Origin: Bacteroidales bacterium Bact_23
Lineage (GTDB): Bacteria > Bacteroidota > Bacteroidia > Bacteroidales > Lentimicrobiaceae
NCBI GenBank assembly: GCA_001603685.1
Contig: LUZO01000307.1
Location: 1 to 15,251 of the forward strand
Length of the DNA stretch: 15,251 nt
Direction of reading: 5' to 3'
This document shows positions 8,605 through 15,232 of the stretch, piece after piece (positions within the stretch are counted from its first letter, which is position 1; each line of letters opens with the position of its first letter). The position numbers and the translations under genes are program-made. Below the pieces are notes generated by a model. That model did no database searches. It saw only the letters and a list, made by a program, of their open reading frames with translations, and was not told the origin of the DNA.

Positions 8605-9549
8605 ATGGCAAAAAAACAGTATGCACAGACCATTCTGATGGTCGAGCCGGTTGATTTCCGGTTTAATGTTCAAACGGCGGTAAACAACTATTTCCAGGTT
8701 GAAACAGATGAATCGCCCGACAGCATACAGAAAAAGGCACTGGGCGAATTCAACGGCATGGTGGCCAAACTTCGCGAAAAGGGTGTTAATGTGGTAGTAC
8801 TGAAAGATACTCCTGAGCCCCACACCCCCGATTCCATCTTCCCGAACAACTGGATTACCTTCCATGAAGACAACTCGGTGGCGCTCTATCCGATGTTCGC
8901 CAAAAACAGGCGCGAGGAACGCCGGACCGAAGATGTGCTGAACCTTCTGTCAAAACACGGTTTCAATGCACAGCAGATTACGGATTACACCGCTTCGGAG
9001 GAAGACAACATCTTTCTGGAAGGAACCGGAAGCATCATCCTTGACCGGGTGAATATGATTGCCTATGCTGCCCTTTCGCCCCGCACCGATAAGGATCTTT
9101 TCCTGAAATTCTGCGAGGATTTCAACTACCGCCCGGTGGCTTTCGAGGCAAACCAGACGGTTGACGGCAAGCGTATGCAGATTTATCACACCAATGTTAT
9201 GATGTGTGTGGCCGATGATTATGCCGTTATCTGCCTCAGCACCATCGACGATCCGGCTGAAAACAAAATGGTGGTGGATGCGCTCAGGGGTTCAGGCAAG
9301 GAGATCATTGACATAAGCGAGGAGCAGATGCACCGATTTGCCGGCAATATGCTGCAGGTGGGCGGATCGGGCAACTCCAGATATCTGGTTATGTCGAAGA
9401 CAGCCTGCGACTCACTGACTGAGGAGCAGGTGAAAACCATTGAAAAGTACAACCCCATACTTGCGGTTGATATTGAAACCATTGAAACTCAGGGAGGAGG
9501 AAGCGCACGCTGTATGATGGCTGAAGTTTTCCTTCCCGCAAAGGCATAA
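8605..9549 (+). CDS. ctlX: CtlX-type citrulline hydrolase / arginine deiminase-related protein
   Basis: This 314-residue cytoplasmic enzyme belongs to the guanidino-group-modifying (amidinotransferase/deiminase) superfamily. The CtlX branch is described as hydrolysing citrulline to ornithine, CO2 and ammonia. Visible catalytic elements are the Asp of PDSIFPNNW (D76), a Glu in FLEGTGSIILD (E139), the His of IYHTNVMM (H195) and the nucleophilic Cys of GGGSARCMMAEV (C303). The set and spacing fit an intact enzyme. The ATG start at 8605 gives the expected MAKKQYAQTILMVEPVDFRFN N-terminus. The gene is divergent from the TBDR and is followed by a strong hairpin, so it is probably a single-gene unit. 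The substrate could alternatively be arginine or another ureido/guanidino compound; family-level assignment is firm, exact substrate less so. Confidence 0.85.
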   Translation: MAKKQYAQTILMVEPVDFRFNVQTAVNNYFQVETDESPDSIQKKALGEFNGMVAKLREKGVNVVVLKDTPEPHTPDSIFPNNWITFHEDNSVALYPMFAKNRREERRTEDVLNLLSKHGFNAQQITDYTASEEDNIFLEGTGSIILDRVNMIAYAALSPRTDKDLFLKFCEDFNYRPVAFEANQTVDGKRMQIYHTNVMMCVADDYAVICLSTIDDPAENKMVVDALRGSGKEIIDISEEQMHRFAGNMLQVGGSGNSRYLVMSKTACDSLTEEQVKTIEKYNPILAVDIETIETQGGGSARCMMAEVFLPAKA

Positions 9550-9567
9550 ACGGATTTTTTAATACTG

Positions 9568-9605
9568 ATATCAGGGAGTATGCCGTCTGGCATACTCCCT
9601 GATAT
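9568..9605 (+). terminator. Perfect 17-bp hairpin after ctlX
   Basis: ATATCAGGGAGTATGCC (9568-9584) is perfectly complementary to 9589-9605 around a GTCT loop, 18 bases after the ctlX stop. The stem is very strong but is followed only by TTCC rather than a U run. It may act as a terminator, as an mRNA 3'-end stabiliser, or both. Confidence 0.65.
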
Positions 9606-9614
9606 TTCCTTAAC

Positions 9615-9674
9615 GACTGAAAACCGGGCAATTAGTTAAGATTTCCCGGCCCCTGAAGCCTTCCCTTTTCAGTC
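9615..9674. repeat. Nested inverted repeat upstream of the nuclease promoter
   Basis: The outer arms GACTGAAAA (9615-9623) and TTTTCAGTC (9666-9674) match perfectly. Inside them, CCGGG (9624-9628) pairs with CCCGG (9645-9649). The arms are separated asymmetrically, so this is either a bulged hairpin or two half-sites. It ends about 29 bases before the -7 box of the next gene. Confidence 0.45.
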
Positions 9675-9702
9675 AGCTTATCCAATCCCGCCGGATAATT
9701 AA

Positions 9703-9710
9703 TATCTTTG
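9703..9710 (+). promoter_or_regulatory. -7 box of the nuclease gene promoter
   Basis: TATCTTTG matches TAnnTTTG perfectly and lies 21 bases before the ATG at 9732, implying a short leader. No good TTTG is found at -33; CTTA at 9677-9680 is the nearest candidate. The 10-mer CCGGATAATT (9691-9700) lies just upstream and recurs in the pyrC promoter. Confidence 0.55.
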
Positions 9711-9731
9711 CCCTTGAAAAAACCTTAAAAG

Positions 9732-10772
9732 ATGAAAATTTCCCGCCGCAATAAAGGCAGAGGGCTGTTAGTTTTTCTGTTGTTCATTCTGTTTACATTC
9801 CAGGCCTGTGCTCAGGACAAAAAATTTCTGGCTGCCACCATCGCCTTCTACAATGTTGAAAACCTTTTCGATACCATTGACGATCCACGCACCAACGATG
9901 CCGAGTTTCTGCCCGATGGTTCAAACCGCTGGACGCAGAAACGGTATCAGGCCAAGCTTGAAAATCTGGCAAAGGTAATTTCAGGTATTGGCAGCGAGTT
10001 TGTCAGCGGCGGGCCTGCCGTGATCGGATTGTCGGAAATCGAAAATAGGGGAGTGCTTGAAGACCTGATCAATACACCGCCTCTGAAGGGTCTGGGCTAC
10101 GAAATTGTTCATTACGATTCGCCTGACAGTCGCGGGGTTGATGTTGCCCTTTTATATAAACCATCGGTGTTCAGGCTGGTAAATTCCACCTCCAACCGGC
10201 TTCATGTTCCCGGGAATCCTCATTTTCGCACCCGCGATCAGCTTGTGGTAACCGGGAAACTGCATGGCGACCTCATCAGTGTGATTGTCAACCACTGGCC
10301 TTCGCGCGGATCAGGGCCGGAGTTCCGTTACGAAGCGGCAAGGCTCAGCAGGCAGCTCAGCGATTCGCTGATGAAAGCACACAGCAATGCCAAAATCTTT
10401 ATTATGGGCGATCTGAACGATGACCCGGTTGACCGGAGCGTTACCAAAGTGCTTGGCGCCAAAGGGAAACCGAATGAAGTAAAGAAAAACGGGCTGTTCA
10501 ACCCTATGTGGCAGCTCTACCGCAATGGCATTGGCTCACTCGCTTACCGCGATGCCTGGAACCTGTTCGACCAGATCATCATTTCTGAGCCGGTGCTCAA
10601 CGCTACCGATGGATGGAGGTTTCACAAAGCCAGGGTTTACAATGAGAAGTTCCTGATTCAGAAAGACGGGCCCTATGCGGGATATCCGCTGCGTACCTTT
10701 GCCGGAGGCGCCTATACGGGCGGTTACAGCGACCATTTTCCGGTATATCTGGTGCTGATCAGGGAAAAGTAA
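9732..10772 (+). CDS. Exported endonuclease/exonuclease/phosphatase (EEP) family protein
   Basis: This 346-residue metal-dependent phosphodiesterase has the DNase I/EEP fold. A basic N-terminus and hydrophobic segment (about 11-23) end in FQAC-AQDKK, consistent with a signal peptide. Cys26 may be lipidated, though the lipobox is not ideal. The catalytic set is complete: FYNVENLFD (39-47), metal-binding SEIEN (101-105), RGVDVALLY (134-142), VNHWPSR (186-192) with the catalytic His, GDLND (226-230), and SDHFP (333-337). Family members cleave DNA, RNA or other phosphodiesters; the exact substrate cannot be read from sequence. Because the protein is exported, it likely acts in the periplasm or at the cell surface. 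It lies 1.5 kb from the divergent TBDR gene, separated from it by ctlX, and a role in degrading material imported or bound by that system is plausible. Confidence 0.85.
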   Translation: MKISRRNKGRGLLVFLLFILFTFQACAQDKKFLAATIAFYNVENLFDTIDDPRTNDAEFLPDGSNRWTQKRYQAKLENLAKVISGIGSEFVSGGPAVIGLSEIENRGVLEDLINTPPLKGLGYEIVHYDSPDSRGVDVALLYKPSVFRLVNSTSNRLHVPGNPHFRTRDQLVVTGKLHGDLISVIVNHWPSRGSGPEFRYEAARLSRQLSDSLMKAHSNAKIFIMGDLNDDPVDRSVTKVLGAKGKPNEVKKNGLFNPMWQLYRNGIGSLAYRDAWNLFDQIIISEPVLNATDGWRFHKARVYNEKFLIQKDGPYAGYPLRTFAGGAYTGGYSDHFPVYLVLIREK

Positions 10773-10788
10773 GGTCAGAGCAATATAT

Positions 10789-10822
10789 TTTGATATCAAA
10801 TAGAAAAATTTCCGTAATTTCG
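10789..10822 (+). promoter_or_regulatory. Probable promoter of the glycosyltransferase gene
   Basis: TTTG (10789-10792) and TAATTTCG (10815-10822, one change from TAnnTTTG) are separated by 22 bases, slightly longer than usual. The GTG start lies 19 bases after the -7 box. The CGTAATTT core is shared with the pyrC -7 region. Confidence 0.45.
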
Positions 10823-10841
10823 TTGACCTAAAAAAGCAGCC

Positions 10842-11573
10842 GTGAGAGACAGCCTTGTAATCATCCCTACATACAACGAAAAAGAGAACATCGAACGCAT
10901 CATCCGAAAGGTGTTTTCGCTTGAAAAAGAGTTTGACATTCTGATAGTGGAGGATAACTCTCCCGATGGTACGGCTGAAATCGTCCGCCGCCTGATGGCT
11001 GAATTCCCGGAACGGCTTTTTATGGAAGAGCGCAAAGGCAAACTGGGTTTAGGAACCGCCTATATCCACGGCTTCAAATGGGCGCTAAACCGCCATTACG
11101 AATATGTTTTCGAAATGGACGCCGATTTCTCGCACAACCCCGACGACCTGCTCCGGCTTTATGATGCCTGCGCCAACCAGGGTGCCGATGTGGCAATCGG
11201 ATCCCGTTATATCAAAGGCGTGAATGTGGTGAACTGGCCTATGGGAAGAGTGCTGATGTCGTATTTTGCCTCATCGTATGTCCGTTTCATCACCCGCATG
11301 AAGGTAATGGATACCACCGCCGGATTCAAATGTTACCGGAGAAGGCTGCTCGAAACCATCGATTTCAGCAAAATCAAATTTACCGGCTATGCCTTCCAGA
11401 TTGAGATGAAATACACCGCCTGGAAACTCGGTTTCAAAATCATCGAAGTGCCCATTATTTTTACCGACCGTACCGAAGGGCAGTCAAAGATGAGCAGCGG
11501 CATCTTTAAAGAGGCGGTATTTGGTGTAATACAGCTTAGATTCAAGAAGATACGCCCTGTGCAGGCCCGCTGA
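10842..11573 (+). CDS. Polyprenol-phosphate mannose synthase-like GT2 glycosyltransferase
   Basis: This 243-residue family 2 glycosyltransferase resembles dolichol/polyprenol-phosphate mannose synthases, which transfer mannose from GDP-mannose to a lipid carrier at the cytoplasmic face of the membrane. The N-terminal nucleotide-binding start VIIPTYNEKENI (6-17), VEDNSPDGT (36-44), the metal-binding DAD within FEMDADFSHNP (D93, D95), GSRYIKG (120-126) and the late QSKMS (214-218) are all present. There is no C-terminal transmembrane GtrA-like domain, so it is the short soluble or peripheral form. The start is GTG at 10842: the protein begins RDSLVIIPTYNE, as expected, and the promoter sits directly upstream. 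The dihydroorotase gene follows 81 bases after its stop but has its own -7 box. The sugar may be something other than mannose. Confidence 0.88.
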   Translation: MRDSLVIIPTYNEKENIERIIRKVFSLEKEFDILIVEDNSPDGTAEIVRRLMAEFPERLFMEERKGKLGLGTAYIHGFKWALNRHYEYVFEMDADFSHNPDDLLRLYDACANQGADVAIGSRYIKGVNVVNWPMGRVLMSYFASSYVRFITRMKVMDTTAGFKCYRRRLLETIDFSKIKFTGYAFQIEMKYTAWKLGFKIIEVPIIFTDRTEGQSKMSSGIFKEAVFGVIQLRFKKIRPVQAR

Positions 11574-11585
11574 TTTCCTTAAAAA

Positions 11586-11621
11586 AACCGGATAATTTTC
11601 GTAATTTTGCATAACCGGATA
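11586..11621. repeat. Direct repeat AACCGGATA flanking the pyrC -7 box
   Basis: AACCGGATA occurs at 11586-11594 and again at 11613-11621 in the same orientation, 27 bases apart start to start. The copies bracket the -7 box at 11602-11609. The placement is that of a possible operator pair, but nothing identifies a regulator. Confidence 0.4.
11602..11609 (+). promoter_or_regulatory. -7 box of the dihydroorotase gene
   Basis: TAATTTTG is a perfect TAnnTTTG match; a second near-copy, TAATTTTC, lies at 11593-11600. No clear -33 TTTG is found at normal spacing. The predicted transcript start near 11616 rules out the in-frame TTG at 11607, leaving ATG 11655 with a leader of about 40 bases. Confidence 0.55.
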
Positions 11622-11654
11622 CAAAGGGCATCCGAGTGTTATTCTGTTTCCAAT

Positions 11655-13007
11655 ATGAAAAAATATCTGATTACCGGAGCCACCATCATCAATGAGGGTC
11701 GCTCCTACAGGGGCGATGTGCTGATTTCCGATGGGTTAATCAGCCGGATTTCCGAAGATGGAAGCCTTGCCGGAACGCATGACAAAACCGGCGTTGAAAT
11801 CATTGATGCAACCGGCAGATGGCTGATTCCCGGGGTGATTGACGATCAGGTTCACTTCCGCGATCCGGGACTGACACACAAGGGCGACCTTTATACCGAA
11901 AGCCGTGCTGCCGTTGCCGGAGGCGTAACTTCATTCATGGAGATGCCGAATACCGTTCCCAATACCCTGACGCAGGAACTGCTGGAAGAGAAATATGCCA
12001 TGGCCGCCGGAAAATCACTGGCCAACTACTCGTTTTATATGGGCGCTTCGAACGATAATCTGGATGAAATCGTAAAAACCAATCCCCGGACCGTATGCGG
12101 CATCAAGGTGTTTATGGGCGCTTCCACCGGCAATATGCTGGTTGACAAGGCAGAAACCCTGGAGGGGATTTTCAGGGAGGCGCCGGTACTGGTGGCGGTT
12201 CATTGCGAGGATGAAACCACCATCAGGCAGAATACCGAAGCGATGAAAGCGAAATACGGCGAAAATGTGCCGATGGAGGCGCATCCGCTAATCCGGAGCC
12301 GCGAAGCCTGTTTTAAATCGAGTTCGCTGGCCGTGGAACTGGCGCGCAAATACAATACCCGCCTTCACATCCTGCATCTCTCCACCGCCGATGAGATTCA
12401 GCTGCTCTCGGATGCACCGGCCGATGCCTCCAAACGGATTACAGCCGAAGTGTGTGTGCACCACCTCTGGTTTTCGGATGAGGATTATGCCCGTCTGGGT
12501 GCGCGGATAAAATGGAATCCGGCCGTTAAAAAGGCCACCGACCGCGATGCACTGCTGAAAGCGCTGCTTGACGGGCACATTGATGTGGTGGCCACCGACC
12601 ATGCCCCGCATACCTTGCAGGAGAAATCAAATCCCTACTTCACCTGCCCCTCCGGCGGCCCCCTGGTTCAGCATTCGCTGATGGCCATGCTCGAAATGAG
12701 CCGCGCCGGAAAGATTACCCGCGAAATGGTGGTTGAGAAGATGTGCCACGCCCCGGCCCGGGTTTTCAGCATTGACCGAAGGGGCTACATCCGCGAAGGC
12801 TATCACGCAGACCTTGTTCTGATCGACCCCAATGAAACCTATACCGTCGGCAGCGGAAACATCCTCTACAAATGCGGCTGGTCGCCGCTCGAAGGGGTTA
12901 CCTTCCATTCCGCAATAACCCATACCTTTGTGGGCGGGCATCTCGCCTGGCACAACGGCAGTTTCGGCAACAGCCGGCCGGGCAGCAGGCTAATGTTTAA
13001 CCGATAA
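11655..13007 (+). CDS. pyrC: Dihydroorotase
   Basis: This is a 450-residue amidohydrolase that interconverts carbamoyl-aspartate and dihydroorotate in de novo pyrimidine synthesis. Visible features are the strand-1 motif DDQVHFRDPG (63-72), substrate-binding FMEMPNT (94-100), GIKVFMGASTGNM with candidate bridging Lys151, VHCED (His183), LHILHLS (His238/His241) and VATDHAPHT (Asp315). The first metal-binding His of the usual HxH motif is Gln65 here. The same Gln occurs in a recognised dihydroorotase subfamily as far as I recall, so it need not mean loss of activity. ATG 11655 is chosen because it gives MKKYLITGATIINEG and fits the promoter; an upstream TTG at 11607 overlaps the -7 box. It ends in tandem TAA stops, and the next gene follows after 26 bases, so the two are probably co-transcribed. 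An allantoinase or hydantoinase is the main alternative, but length and motifs favour dihydroorotase. Confidence 0.88.
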   Translation: MKKYLITGATIINEGRSYRGDVLISDGLISRISEDGSLAGTHDKTGVEIIDATGRWLIPGVIDDQVHFRDPGLTHKGDLYTESRAAVAGGVTSFMEMPNTVPNTLTQELLEEKYAMAAGKSLANYSFYMGASNDNLDEIVKTNPRTVCGIKVFMGASTGNMLVDKAETLEGIFREAPVLVAVHCEDETTIRQNTEAMKAKYGENVPMEAHPLIRSREACFKSSSLAVELARKYNTRLHILHLSTADEIQLLSDAPADASKRITAEVCVHHLWFSDEDYARLGARIKWNPAVKKATDRDALLKALLDGHIDVVATDHAPHTLQEKSNPYFTCPSGGPLVQHSLMAMLEMSRAGKITREMVVEKMCHAPARVFSIDRRGYIREGYHADLVLIDPNETYTVGSGNILYKCGWSPLEGVTFHSAITHTFVGGHLAWHNGSFGNSRPGSRLMFNR

Positions 13008-13033
13008 TAACCAATCACTCAGATCATCAGACC

Positions 13034-13468
13034 ATGAAACGATTCATCCTTTATCTTACGGCAATTCTCCTGGTGGCATCATGCAGCAATACGGTAGTGG
13101 AAACCGAACTTTTCGACGATGGAACGGTAAAATCGGAAAAGACCTTCAAAAAGATCGATGGCAGGGAAGAACTGGTTAAGGAGGTAACCTATCACCCCAA
13201 TGGAAACAAATCCATGGAAGGAACCTATAAAAACGGGCTGAAAGAGGGGCACTGGATGTCGTGGTACGACAACGGTGCATTATGGAGCGAGGGCGATTTC
13301 AGGGATGGCGAGAGTCACGGGCTGCGGAAGGTTTACCATCCGAACGGCACTTTATATTATGAGGGCAATTTCGATATGGGTAACCGGGTGGGAGTCTGGC
13401 ACTTTTATGACGATGCCGGCAACCTGGAAAAGGAAACCGATTACGGAAGCGTGGAACAGCAAAAGTAA
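13034..13468 (+). CDS. Small MORN_2 / YwqK-like repeat lipoprotein
   Basis: This 144-residue exported protein has a short hydrophobic signal and a clear lipobox VASC (acylated Cys17). The mature part contains about three to four repeats of roughly 23 residues of the form xxYxxNGxxxxEGxYxxGxxxGxW (about 50-135), for example YHPNGNKSMEGTYKNGLKEGHW and YHPNGTLYYEGNF. This is the MORN variant repeat, which folds as stacked beta hairpins. Such proteins are often labelled antitoxin component YwqK in automated annotation, but nothing here indicates a toxin partner. It follows dihydroorotase by 26 bases and precedes a terminator, so it is probably the last gene of that operon. Its role at the envelope is unknown. 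Confidence 0.82.
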   Translation: MKRFILYLTAILLVASCSNTVVETELFDDGTVKSEKTFKKIDGREELVKEVTYHPNGNKSMEGTYKNGLKEGHWMSWYDNGALWSEGDFRDGESHGLRKVYHPNGTLYYEGNFDMGNRVGVWHFYDDAGNLEKETDYGSVEQQK

Positions 13469-13489
13469 TAGCGGATTTCCGTTAGTAAA

Positions 13490-13528
13490 AGCAAAGGGGC
13501 TGCCTCCGTTTCGGGCAGCCCCTTTGCT
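13490..13528. terminator. Bidirectional hairpin terminator between the YwqK-like gene and fumarase
   Basis: AGCAAAGGGGCTGCC (13490-13504) pairs perfectly with GGCAGCCCCTTTGCT (13514-13528) around a 9-base loop. It lies 21 bases after the YwqK-like stop and 21 bases from the fumarase stop. On the minus strand the stem runs into GCTTTTAC, giving a modest U run; on the plus strand the tail is weaker. It probably serves both convergent genes. Confidence 0.8.
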
Positions 13529-13549
13529 GTTCAGTTGAGATGGGAATGG

Positions 13550-15154
13550 TTAGAGTTGCTCAAAGAAATCGTTTCCCTTATCATCCACAATGATGAATGC
13601 CGGGAAATTTTCAACTCTGATTTTCCTGACTGCTTCCATGCCAAGCTCCTCGAAATCGACAACCTCCACCGATTTTATGCTGTCCTTGGCAAGTATGGCT
13701 GCCGGGCCGCCGATGGATCCGAGATAGAAGCCGCCATATTTCTGGCAGGCGTTGGTTACGGCTTTGCTGCGGTTTCCTTTTGCCAGCATAATCAGCGATC
13801 CGCCAAGTTTCTGGAACTCATCCACATAAACATCCATACGGCCGGCGGTGGTGGGGCCGAAGCTTCCCGAAGCCATGCCTTTCGGTGTTTTGGCGGGCCC
13901 GGCATAATAAACCGGATGGTTCTTGAAGTATTCCGGCATCGGTTTGCCCTCGTCAATCATTTTTTTAATGCGGGCATGGGCGATGTCGCGGGCCACAATC
14001 AGCGTACCGTTGAGGCTGAGGCGGGTTTTTACCGGATATTTCGTCAGCTCAGCAAGCACCTCTTCCATCGGACGGTCGAGGTTGATCTCCACGGCAGGCT
14101 TCATGTGGGGTGCCGATTTCGGAAGGTATTTGGCGGGATTCTTTTCCAGCTCTTCCAGGAATATGCCCTTTTCGGTGATTTTTGCCCTGATATTGCGGTC
14201 GGCGCTGCAGCTTACCCCTATGCCCACCGGACAGGAAGCGGCATGGCGCGGCAAACGGATTACCCGTACATCGTGAACAAAATATTTGCCGCCAAACTGA
14301 GCGCCAATGCCCGAATCCCTGCAGATATCCGTGATCCTCTTTTCCCATTCAATATCTCGGAAGGCCTGGCCGCCTTCATTTCCTTCGGTAGGAAGGTGAT
14401 CGTAATATCCGGCTGAAGCCTTTTTTACCGCGGTAAGCGTAGCTTCGGCCGAGGTGCCGCCAATGACCACTGCCAGATGGTAGGGCGGGCAGGCTGCCGT
14501 ACCCAGATCCATAATCTTCTCGCGGATAAATTTGGTAAGCGACGCCTCGTTCAGCAACGATTTGGTCTGCTGATACAGAAATGATTTGTTGGCCGATCCG
14601 CCTCCCTTGGTGATTATCAGAAATTCATATTCGTTGCCCGGCTCCGAGTAGATATCGATCTGAGCCGGAAGGTTGGTTCCTGAGTTTTTCTCCTCGGTCA
14701 TGGTAAGCGGAACCACCATCGAATAGCGGAGATTCTTGTCGCGGTAGGTTTCATAAACCCCCTTCGAAAGGTATTCGGCATCGTCAGCTCCGGTGAACAC
14801 ATTCTCACCCTTTTTGCCGATGATGATAGCCGTGCCGGTATCCTGGCAGGTGGGCAGCTCGCCCTCAGCCGAAACCACCTGATTCAGCAGCATGGTGTGG
14901 GCCACAAAGCGGTCGTTGTCGGTGGCCTCCGGATCGGCAAGAATATCGGCCAGTTTCTGAAGATGCACCGGCCTGAGGAAAAACGATACATCAGTCAGCG
15001 CCTCTTTTGCCAGCAGGGCAAGCCCTTCGGGATCTACCTTAAGAATCCTGCGCCCGTCGCATTCAACGGTTTTAACGAATTTATCCGTAATGAGCCTGTA
15101 AGGCGTGGTATCGGCCTTAACCGGAAAAGGCTTCTGATATTTGAATTCTGCCAT
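13550..15154 (-). CDS. fumA: Class I (4Fe-4S) fumarate hydratase
   Basis: This 534-residue class I fumarase reversibly hydrates fumarate to malate, either in the TCA cycle or in the reductive fumarate branch of anaerobes. N-terminal and C-terminal halves are fused in one chain, as in Escherichia coli FumA/FumB. The three cluster ligands are present: Cys103 (PTCQDTGT), Cys222 (TAACPPYH) and Cys316 (GVSCSADR), each two residues before the E. coli positions. Other family motifs are TKGGGSANK (182-190), VIGGTSAEATL (230-240), FGPTTAGRMD (432-441) and AKGNRSKAV (458-466). The start MAEFKYQKPFPVKADTTPYR is typical. The solvent-exposed cluster makes this enzyme oxygen-sensitive, which fits an anaerobic lifestyle. 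It seems to be a single-gene unit. The upstream AAAATATA (15208-15215, TATATTTT on its own strand) could be a degenerate -7 box, but the sequence that would hold the -33 is lost at the contig end. Symbol follows E. coli; fumB is equally possible. Confidence 0.95.
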   Translation of the reverse strand: MAEFKYQKPFPVKADTTPYRLITDKFVKTVECDGRRILKVDPEGLALLAKEALTDVSFFLRPVHLQKLADILADPEATDNDRFVAHTMLLNQVVSAEGELPTCQDTGTAIIIGKKGENVFTGADDAEYLSKGVYETYRDKNLRYSMVVPLTMTEEKNSGTNLPAQIDIYSEPGNEYEFLIITKGGGSANKSFLYQQTKSLLNEASLTKFIREKIMDLGTAACPPYHLAVVIGGTSAEATLTAVKKASAGYYDHLPTEGNEGGQAFRDIEWEKRITDICRDSGIGAQFGGKYFVHDVRVIRLPRHAASCPVGIGVSCSADRNIRAKITEKGIFLEELEKNPAKYLPKSAPHMKPAVEINLDRPMEEVLAELTKYPVKTRLSLNGTLIVARDIAHARIKKMIDEGKPMPEYFKNHPVYYAGPAKTPKGMASGSFGPTTAGRMDVYVDEFQKLGGSLIMLAKGNRSKAVTNACQKYGGFYLGSIGGPAAILAKDSIKSVEVVDFEELGMEAVRKIRVENFPAFIIVDDKGNDFFEQL

Positions 15155-15232
15155 GATGTTTTATTTTGTTAATTATTGGTAATCAATAGGGGAACGGACT
15201 TTGCCCGAAAATATATTATGATAAGGTAAAGA

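Noticed and set aside
11607..11654. Upstream TTG start extending dihydroorotase by 16 residues
   Set aside because: The TTG overlaps the -7 box (11602-11609), so it would precede the transcript start; the added residues do not resemble the family N-terminus.
13034..13468. Toxin-antitoxin module
   Set aside because: The YwqK label comes from repeat similarity only; this is a secreted lipoprotein with no adjacent small toxin gene.
13535..14416. 293-codon plus-strand open frame opposite fumarase
   Set aside because: It lies wholly antisense to a complete class I fumarase with all three cluster cysteines; its product has no recognisable family. The length follows from the codon composition of the real gene.
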